From assembly GCA_001599715.1 (NCBI GenBank), contig BCHU01000004.1:1612001-1676000 (forward strand): a DNA stretch of 64,000 nt. The letters are read 5' to 3'. The stretch is from Phaeotremella fagi. Taxonomy: Eukaryota > Basidiomycota > Tremellomycetes > Tremellales > Phaeotremellaceae. Under the pieces are notes generated by a model, which saw only the letters and a program-made list of their open reading frames with translations, searched no databases and was not told where the DNA came from. A program made the translations under genes and the position numbers. Shown here one piece after another: positions 54,856 through 64,000 of this stretch (positions are counted from its first letter, which is position 1; each line of letters starts with the position of its first letter).

Positions 54856-56374
54856 ATGTCGATATCTACTTTGACAGAATCTCAAATCAACGAGGAGGCC
54901 GCCTTTCAAGTTCTCTCTCAAGATCTAGGACGAGGATTGGGACCTTTGTTGATGGCATAGGTCTTTCCATTCAATCAAGCTCACGTCCTGTTTAGCTTGT
55001 TCTTTGATTCGTTGATGTTTGGCTTCATTATCCAACAATTCATTCGGTGGTGTATTTATGATAGACCATCGGAGAAGGCACCTATCAGTTTGCTAGTTGT
55101 ATGTCATCCTTTGTCGTCCACTGTCACTTTTGCTCATACTCACAGTACTACATGATGATTTGGACCGTTGTCGTTACTTGCTAGTCAGTGTTTCTGCTGA
55201 ATTGAAAAATGCTTACTAACGATTCGTAGCATCGTAGCGTATTCAATCAATGTTTTCGCCACTAACTTTGGGACATACTATCCATTGTTTGACATAAAAT
55301 GTAGGTTAAAGCTATGAAACGTATGCTTACACCACAGGGTCATCTTGGTTCTACGTTCTCGACGCCATTACACGTACTCCTGTCATGGTGAGTAATGAGT
55401 ATTGCTGAATACTCAACTTGTTAGATCTTCTTCGCCAATCGAGCCGTTCGTATGATGGGCGGCAGTAAGATTCTTATCGGTATAATAGGCTTACTCATGT
55501 AAGTTATTAACTGGCCTGTACTAACCGTAACCAGTGCGACCGCCTTTGGATCAGCCATTGGTGCGACTGCCCTGACAAAGAGCTTTTTAGACACGACTTT
55601 GGTGAGCTGACAAGTCGTTTCACATTCTCATCTTTAGCAACAATACATTTGTTATTTTCTTTGGCTTGGAACCGAAGTAGCAGCTGATGGCATCATCACC
55701 GGTTGCATCTTGTACTGGTTGATTTGTTCCAAAACTGGCTGGCAAAGTACGCACACTTTGATCAAACGACTTATTATGTGAGTCAGATTGTTGGAAATAT
55801 GCTGATTGTCAGTATCGTGATCGAAACACAACTTCCACCAACCATAGCGTAAGTGTCATAATCGCAGCATCGACTGACCGGCAGTGCCATCATCTTTCTA
55901 GGAATTCTAGCTACGATCAATGAACAAACTGAAACGTTGACCACTTTTTTCATGTACGTCGAGATCTAAGACACCGTGCTGACTATTCCAGTTGCGGTTC
56001 TAAACTTTACGTACTTTCATTGCTGGCATCTCTGAATTCTCGTCACGCTCTACAGAGGATTGTCAGAGGAGAATGCCATGTCATGGTACGTCGGGCCTGT
56101 AGTCGCACTCATTAATCATTTTGAAGGTTAACAAGGACTCGAATCATGGGCCGACTGCGAACTTTAGCGACCTTTCTTCGATTCAAGTCAACTCGGTTAT
56201 ATTGGTAGGTTTTGGTTCCAAGTAGAGACACTTATTCTGTAGATGCCAAATCAATCTTCGTATTCTAAAGGTCAAGCACTGTGCGAAGAATCATACCCGT
56301 CCTCGCCCTCAGTTGACCGAATGATTGAAGTCCGAGAACTCACTCGGCACTCCATGGCTTTCCAAAATGTTTAA
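54856..56374 (+). CDS. DUF6534-type seven-helix membrane protein
   Basis: Basidiomycete family of polytopic membrane proteins of unknown role, often with many paralogues. Start ATG 54856. About ten short introns. The first exon gives EEAAFQVLSQDLGRGLGPLLM, then LFFDSLMFGFIIQQFIRW. Six further hydrophobic helices are visible in the later exons. The family block near the C-terminus is clear: ADGIITGCILYWLICSKTGW, then LIKRLIIIVIETQLPPT and KLYVLSLLASLNSR. The final exon (from about 56259) encodes a soluble Ser-rich tail ending in FQNV at TAA 56372-56374. Function unknown. The assignment rests on the LYWL..SKTG, LI..LI...IET and LY..SLLASLN(S/A)R pattern. Confidence 0.75.
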
Positions 56375-57852
56375 TAGAGTAATGGTTTACATCCGTAAAA
56401 GTGTAATATATTTGGATTAATGTTCTTGTAAAGTATGAAGCTGGTTTTTCTGTAAAGAATCTGTTGTAATACCAGATGAGAACGTAGCTTGCTTGGGGAT
56501 CTAATCCGTTGGATTAAGCCGCCTATTTCACATGGTTCACCCGGCCAAGCCTCTGAGAAGTATCGGTCGACATCATGGCATATTCGGTACCGTTTTAAAC
56601 CTGGCAGCACGCCATATCTCGCTCTAGACCTTGGACAACTGCTTGAACTTTAGCTAATCTCCATCTCTCCGCCCAAGTCTTCGTTCAAGTGCTGTCCTGT
56701 TGATGAACATGGCGATCCCTCCATCTTCTGGTAATCTGCCTAAGACGTTTTGATCGACACAGTTGTACCCATGAGCAGAGATCGTCATCCGTTGAGCCAT
56801 GTGAACGTGAGAATATTTGTTCTTATTGTTATAGTATTTTTGTCATGGTGGTATCGACTGCCAAATATACGAAAGCTGTTGGCCACGATTATGAATTCAA
56901 TCTATCCAACTTGTTCCGGACTTGAGGTCTAGATTCAGACAAAAGAGTGTCTAAATCTATTGTGAACCTCGTTTTTCGAAGAGCGGTCTTACGAGGACTT
57001 GTCGTATTTGCGCTAAGCAGGGGTGAAAGCCGAGTTCGTCATCACCATTTGAGCAGGCAGTTGTCAACACTCTCAAATCCTTTGAACTGCTGAAGTTTTT
57101 AAGCTAAGCGTCGCACCCAGTTTTAGGGCGAGATAAGGTGGGATATTTTTACGAGACACAAAATCGATCGCTCATGTCACCCTTCCTCTTCATTAAGTTA
57201 CGAGTAAGGTTGAATATAATCAACAGTCGAACACCCTGATAAAGTGCCGGCATCGTGACGATTGGCCGCTCGGAAGGCACTCAGGTTCCCGCAAACCAAT
57301 TATTGCGTGAAGAGGAACTCGAGAGAACATCCGCCACACCATAAACTTTCTTCGTCAGGGTTGGATTTTTTATCTTATCATTTTTTTCTCACATTCTTTA
57401 GTCTTGGCTGGATTTGCCCAGATCTCCATCACGGATTGACGCAGTCCAAAGCTGCTACCGCAATCGCGATAAAAACGTTGACCCTTATCTCAGGCCAGTA
57501 TCATTTTTCCAGCGGATCACGTTTGATCATTCTCGTAAGTACTCTTCGGATCAACGATCACACCTGAGCTTCCATGTCCAGGGTCAGAATCTTCTTGGGA
57601 ACTTCCAAGACACGATTACAGGTTATCGATTCTCGTATCACAGCATGCGCGGCAATCTTGCTGTTATCAAAGTTCTCTGCTGCTACTCGGACACTGCACT
57701 GAAAGGAAGCCACAGGTTGTAAATTTTCATTTTCACTTTGGGGCAAACTGATTAGCAAGATGTCAATAATGAAAAGATAAAAAGGAAGGTCTATTGAAAG
57801 ACAAAAGCACACTCCTCCTGATTGTCATTATACACGATTTGACTAATTGAGA
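56375..57852. other. Long gene-poor region upstream of AGS1
   Basis: About 1.48 kb with no supported intact gene. Small plus-strand frames at 57262-57722 lack ATG or family support. A minus-strand stretch at about 56599-56716 reads like protein in two adjoining frames and may be a gene relic (see findings). The rest probably includes the AGS1 promoter and leader. Confidence 0.45.
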
Positions 57853-60800
57853 ATGATCGCTACATTCCTCTTCGCCTGCTTGGTCTACTTCAACTTGGCT
57901 AAAGCTTTACCGTAAGCTATTCCAATCAACTTTAAGCATCGAGCGCTGACTAAGCCGGACTTTCCCCCAATCTGCACTCCAATAGCTCCAATGATACTCT
58001 CCCAGCTTATGTAGGTCAACGTTTCTCATTGTCATCACACCTGCCACTAACTCTGCTCTCAGAATCTCAACGTTGCGATAGGAACCAACAACCCACTCAG
58101 CTACACTGCCACCCGTCCTATCACCAACCGGCCCTACACCCCCAGCCCAAAGAACTGGAGGGAGCAATCATGCTACACAGTAGGTTAAGACAAGTGGAAC
58201 GATGTTTAACGACCTCTTAGATTATGCTTGACAGGTTCTCCGATGGAGACCCCTCCAACAACGACTTTTTCAAGACCAGTGAGTGTTTCAGGGGAGTTAC
58301 AGCCAGAACTGATGTTTATTCAGGATTCGAATTCGACACTCGAGAAACACATTTCCGAGCTGGAGGAGATATCATTGGGTTAAGAAAACAAATTCCGTAT
58401 CTAACGGGCATGGGTATCACCTGCCTGTACCTAGCAGGAACACCTTTCGTCAACATGCCGTGGGGTGCCGATGGGTACTCACCTCTTGATTTCACTCTAT
58501 TGGATCCTCATTATGGGACTGTACAGCAATGGAGAGATACCATTGATTTGCTCCATGTCAACGGAATGTGAGTGGCAAGTTGACTGGACTTGGCTGACGG
58601 CTGCAGTTACATCATCCTAGACTTCACAGTGGGAACGATGGGTGATTTGATCAATTTTAAAGGGTGAGCCGTTTTATTTGCGATTATAGAGGCTTACTTA
58701 TCAATTCTTAGCCACGAGTCCACGTCCGCACCATTGGTCAATGTCACTCTGGACGAGTACGAGTTCACTTGGAAGAAATCATCAGCCATCGTCGACTACG
58801 CACCATGGGGTCTCACCGAGTACCGTGACTTTACATGGTCAAACGATATCAACGCTACCTGCAGAATGCCCGCGTTTTGGAATACCAATGGTACGCTTCT
58901 TGAGCAGGCCAACGTCGTCAACCACGTCGGGTGTAAAGCCTCTGATTTTGATGGATACGGTGACATGGAAGCGTAAGTAGAGTCTCCTTACCGAATCTTA
59001 CTCTCTTAGCCTCGGTATTCATCCTGACTGGGAACGACAACTTGGAAAGTTTATGAGTGTACAAGACCGTTTACGAGAGTGGAATCACGACGTCAACGAC
59101 AAGCTGCAGGTCTATCCCTGTTTGGCAATCACCGCTCTTGACTTTGATGGTGTCCGTATCGACAAATCAGTCCAGGTGACTTTAGACGGTCTTGCCAGAT
59201 GGTCAAAAGGTACCCGAGAGTGTGCTGCGAGGCACAACAAGACCAACTTTTTGATAAGCGGAGAGGTTGTGAACGGGAACACATTTGGTGCTCTGTATTA
59301 GTGAGTACCAAAACCAACCTGTACTAAAAACATCTAGTGGTCGAGGTCGAAACGCTAACCAATGGCTCAACAACGTCACGGACTCCCTGCACCCGTCTAC
59401 AAATGCTTCTAATTACATTCGAACCTCTGATCTCGCAGCACTCGATAGCGTGGCCTTTCACTATTCCGTCTATCGTTCGCTCATTCCCTTCCTGGGACTT
59501 GATGGTAATCCTTACCCCGACTACGACGCCACTGGTCTATCCTTTGCATCGATTTGGAATCAGATGTTACTGTAAGCTATCCCCATGTTTCCTCGATTGA
59601 CCCTAGTTCCAACGACTTTATTAACCCAACCGACGGGACTTTTGACCCCAAACATCTCTATGGGGCCTCAAATTTCGATGTCTTTAGATGGCCTGCACTG
59701 TATCAAGGACGAGAGCGCCAGATGCTTGCAACCTTCATCACTGCAGTGCTGATGCCTGGAATTCCCCTCTACTATTATGGAGAGGAGCAAGGGATGTACT
59801 TGTTTGACAATGACGCGGATGATTTTCTCTATGGGTGAGTTCTAGTTGGAATCTCTCTAACCCCGTAGTCGTCAACCCATGTTCTCCAACACTGCTTGGA
59901 AAAAGAACGGATGCTACACTCTAGGCGCTCAAGATATCATCGATTTCCCTCTTGAACGTGGTCTGACAGGCTGTACGGATGATTGGAACGATCTCGATCA
60001 CTTTGACGTCACAGCTGAGACTCGTCGAGTTTGGAAGCGTATCAACCAGATACGCCTGACCTACCCTGTACTGGTTGACGGATTCTCTTTGACCCAAAAT
60101 GGGGAATGGACTGTCACCGAAAGTCCTACTTCGCGACAAGTGGTCAGGAGAAACGGATTGTGGTCAGTTGTAAGAGATTGGCTACCCAGTGTCAATCCTG
60201 CAAACACCAGTGTCTGGATTTTATACTCGAATAGAGTGAGTTCTAAACGAATCAAAGCTGACAGCAGAACGTCTCTACCGAATATACCTTTAACTGCTCC
60301 AGCGTCGACCGCTACATGTCACCTTATCCGGCGGGGACCTCAATCAGGAACCTGTTCTACCCATACGAACAGATCACTGTCGGGGTGAGTGAATGTCCAT
60401 TGCGAGTCTTACCGTTGTGTAGGCGAACTCATGTGTGCCATCTCTCAACGTCCCTGCTTACGGCTTCATGACCTTTGTTCCCAGCAGCAACTGGACTGCA
60501 CCAACCCCGTCCGTCACGAATTTCTCACCAGGACACGATGTTCGAATATTGTCCAACGGTACCACTGATCAGAGATCCCTGAATATATCGTTTGATTTTG
60601 ACACAGTCATGGACTGCAACAGCGTAACCAGTTCCATCACCATCAATGGAACGACGCAAGGGGCTGTTGTACCCTTTATCAACGCGGCCAGTGTGGTCTG
60701 CGGCCCCGTACAGGTTTCGAATGGGAGCTACATCGTATCAGCGGCATCCCACAGTGTCTGGCGGTGGTCAGCAACGTTACTGAACGCCAACGACGGTATA

Positions 60801-63800
60801 TATCAATTAACGATGAAGACTCCACAGAGTGCGGGTAACCTGACCACAGGGGTGAGTCACACATTCACTTTGGACTGCAGCTGACATGTCTAGTCCACCG
60901 ACACCTTCTTGATTAGGAAAGGACTGTCAACTAACCCAATGGTGTTCCCGTCAGTATCTGACTACAACAACGCTATGCTCTACTGTACCGACTACTCATA
61001 CTGCTCGATCGACAATTCCTTCGCTGTCGGGGCAGATCAATGGAGATACTCGTTCAATTACGGTGGTAGCTGGTCGGATTGGGCACCAATCGCAGGAAAG
61101 TTCAACACCAGCGCCGCATCAACACTTTCTGGAAACTGGGAAGGCGTTCATGTCATGGTTCAGTACTGGTCTGCCCTTGTCAACTCTGCTGGATCAGTCA
61201 TTCACGCTGATGCACTTTACATCGGCAGTGAGCGTAGGAACCCGTCGTATTTGGTCAGAGGGCAATTCAACGACTGGGGTCTCGATGCTGGTATGACAAT
61301 GAACTTGGAGAACAACAACAACTTGGACGATGGTTGGACGCTAGCTGTAAGTGTGTACTGGTTTCCCGCTGACAATCTTCAGCTCATGACACAATGGCCT
61401 GCAAGTATTCAGCTGAACGTGTTTGGTTACGACGATTACTTTTACGGTGATCCAAAGGGCAACGAGCTAGCTCAACGCCTTCCTCCTAATTCATTATGTC
61501 AGTGGAGTTTCCTTCATTTAACTCAAACTAACAATTCCTCTAGCACCCAACTATTTCAACTTGACGGTTCCACCATATCCTTACGTTGGATGGACGTTCC
61601 ATCTAAACGACAAGAATTCGCGTTGGTGGCTGACTCCACGCGGTCACGTGACACGTGGGATCGTCATTTTCGTCTTGTTTGCGGTCCTGCCTTTGTTAGG
61701 GGGCATCCTGAGTCTTTTGATCTTTACCAACACCTTTTACTCTATCAAAGTCAATTTATACGGTAACGATCCCAAAGGTATCCGATGGTGGCGTCGAATT
61801 CAATGGGTCCAAGTAGTGAAAGAGAGGGTTACAGCTGGTATCGAAGGGTTCAAGCGTGGTCCTCCAGCAGACATTCGACCCACTAAAAGCGCGTTTGATT
61901 TCACCACTGAAAATCTGGATTCCACTGTTCCAGTCACTGTTGGTTTTAGCGAAGTGTCCAACAGGAGAAGGGTGTTGATTGCGACGCTGGAATATGAGAT
62001 TCTCGGTTGGAACATCAAAGTCAGGTAAGTGAGGTTGTGGTGGGTAGAGATGTATCCTAACCTCAAGGTCAGAATCGGTGGACTTGGAGTCATGACCTCC
62101 ATGATGGCGCGATGCATGTCTGACGTCGATCTGATATGGGTCGTACCCAAAGTCAGCGGCATCACATATCCTCAAGCAACACCGAAACCACCTATCAACG
62201 TCATCGTTCTCGGCAAGGTATACCAAGTAGACGTGCAGGAATACGTTTTCAACAATCTAACCTACGTGCTGTTGGATAGTCCCGTGTTCTTGGCTCAGAG
62301 CCCCCTCGAGCCTTATCCAAAGCGCATGGACGAGTTGACTTCGGCGGTCTACTGTGAGTGTGTGATTGTGTTTGTATTGACCATTAGACTCCATTTGGAA
62401 CCAGAGTATCGCCGCCATGTACAGCCGATACCCCATCGACATCTATCACATCAACGACTACCACGGTGGACTCGCTCCGCTGTATCTGCTACCTAGGGTA
62501 ATCCCAGTCGTTGTCAGTTTACACAACGCAGACTTTCAAGGCTCCTGGCCGTTGAGAAACCAGGTAGAGATTCTAGAGGTCTGCTCGGCGTTCAACCTGA
62601 GTGAAGAGATTACTACCAAGGTGAGCATAGAAGCGATTTGACGCTTATAGCCAATAGTATGTTCGATTTGGAAACACGTTCAACTTGTTACACGCCGCGT
62701 CGACCTTGTAAGACAACAACATTTACGTCAAACATCCACTAACACAACCACAGCGTCAGTATCCATCAACGATCCGTAGGGGTTGCTGGTGTCTCTGAAA
62801 AGTACGGTAAACGATCTTGGGCGAGGTATCCAGCGTTGTGGACTTTGAAAGCGATCGAGGCATTGCCTAACCCAGGTGAGGAGTTGAAATTAGGTCAAAC
62901 TAACATATACAGATCCCTCAGACTTGGCCGAACTGGATAAGGAACAGATCCAATCACCCAACGAAGGAAACATCGAGGCGGAGATGGAACGACCTGTGAA
63001 CAAAATCAAAGCACAGCAATGGGCCAAGCTGGATATTGACCCCAACGCGGAGCTTCTAGTGTTTGTCGGACGTTGGTCAAAACAGAAGGGTGTTGATCTG
63101 ATTGCCGACGCCATGGTCAATTTGTAAGTGAACATAACGTCCATCATCTAACCCTTTAGATTACAAGAGCACAAAAACATCCAGTTGATCTGCATCGGAC
63201 CCATTGTCGACATCTATGGACGCTTCGCTGCAACCAAACTCGCTCGACTGATGGAGTTGCATCCAGGTCGTGTCTGCTCTATACCCCGTTTCACCTTGAT
63301 CCCACCTGAGATCAACGCAGGAGCAGATTTTGCATTGATCCCATCCAGAGACGAACCGTTTGGCCTGGTAGCCGTAGAATTTGGTCGACAGGGTGCTCTT
63401 GGGATTGGCAGTCGATTAGGTGGTCTGGGTCTGATGCCAGGATGGGTGAGTACTATCAAAGTCGTATACTGAACTTCATAGTGGTACCCGGTGGAGTCAG
63501 ACTCTACAGCACACATGTTGTCACAATTCTCCAAGACAGTCAAACGAGCCATCAAATCCACTCCGGAAGAAAGATCCATCTTGCGAGCTCGGTCTGCCAT
63601 TCAACGATTCCCCGTTCTAGTCGTAAGTACAAAGTATAGCATCAACTGATCTTCAGTGGCGACAACGTCTCGATTCATTCCATTCCCGTGCCATCTCAGC
63701 TAGTTTGGAGGTCTCCAACAGACAATCAATGATCATGCTACCGTCCGCGTTGTCGTCGTTGTTCGACGTTTCAAGCTGGAAGAACGGTGTTGCGCCGGAA

Positions 63801-64000
63801 TCTCCTTCTCTGTCTCGTGGCCCTTCGTTTATTGGACCCTCAATTGTGGCACCCTCAACTCCAAGCCCATCAAGCTCTCCACCAGGTTCACTCCCAAGCA
63901 CACCAATGTTTGGTAGCTCGCAGCTTTTTGGCAACTCGCCAAGTATGACAACCCAAGCCATGAGACCAGCGATGATGTCGGTCGATGATATCCACCGAAA
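57853..64000 (+). CDS. AGS1: Alpha-1,3-glucan synthase, N-terminal and central parts (3' end outside window)
   Basis: Large plasma-membrane enzyme making cell-wall alpha-1,3-glucan, which in Cryptococcus anchors the capsule. A signal peptide ([20 protein letters not shown]) is followed by an extracellular GH13-like domain: [49 protein letters not shown] with the nucleophile Asp, [12 protein letters not shown] with the acid Glu, and [15 protein letters not shown] Trp-rich linker region and helix [20 protein letters not shown] (about 61665-61730) lead to the cytosolic GT5-like synthase: [10 protein letters not shown] (across an intron), [46 protein letters not shown] and [21 protein letters not shown]. 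After that comes a Ser/Pro-rich stretch. The C-terminal multi-helix part lies beyond base 64000. More than twenty short introns. Motifs look intact. Confidence 0.93.

Noticed and set aside
57262..57722. Two overlapping frames upstream of AGS1
   Set aside because: No ATG start in a good context and no family features; neither extends by splicing.
1..64000. tRNA, rRNA, CRISPR arrays, transposons
   Set aside because: Scanning for TPsiC-like boxes, regular spacer repeats, transposase motifs and long terminal repeats gave nothing convincing; covariance and repeat searches would be needed to exclude small RNAs.

Overview
The window is nuclear DNA of a basidiomycete fungus, most likely a Tremellomycete (Cryptococcus/Kwoniella/Tremella side). 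The basis is gene dense chromosomal DNA, protein-coding genes broken by many very short introns (about 33-55 nt, GT..AG, with CTGAC/CTAAC-like branch sites just before the acceptor), an alpha-1,3-glucan synthase, a class IV chitin synthase and a fungal trehalose phosphorylase. No rRNA, tRNA, CRISPR or transposon was recognised. Exon structures were worked out by hand; where stated, the summed exon lengths are a multiple of three.

Left part (1-18 kb): the end of an unknown gene, a DHA1-like MFS transporter, a fungal transcription-factor-like gene, a beta-lactamase-fold serine hydrolase, a PLP-dependent serine/threonine dehydratase, a multi-spanning membrane protein that resembles signal peptide peptidase but seems to lack its catalytic aspartates, a tandem array of four intronless paralogues of an unrecognised family of about 160 residues, a SET/MYND methyltransferase-like protein and a tiny five-exon I9-type proteinase inhibitor.

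Middle (18-31 kb): trehalose phosphorylase, class IV chitin synthase, an epoxide-hydrolase-like protein, a BNR_4 beta-propeller protein and a sugar-porter MFS protein.

Right-middle (31-54 kb): a run of catabolic genes: adenine deaminase (its start codon appears to be split by an intron), GH78 alpha-L-rhamnosidase and a divergent sugar porter, a secreted beta-lactamase-like protein divergent from a secreted GH115 alpha-glucuronidase, an ACS-family MFS transporter divergent from the first of two tandem lactonase-like beta-propellers, an amidase, two divergent SDR genes (one without the usual Tyr/Lys pair) and another sugar porter. Together with the BNR_4 gene this reads as a candidate cluster for using plant or microbial glycans with terminal rhamnose and (methyl)glucuronic acid: outside enzymes release sugars or aldobiouronates, transporters import them, and the cytosolic rhamnosidase, SDRs and lactonases would oxidise and hydrolyse the products. 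The pathway assignment is inference.

Right end (54-64 kb): a DUF6534 seven-helix membrane protein, a 1.5 kb gene-poor gap, and the first part of AGS1 running off the right edge.
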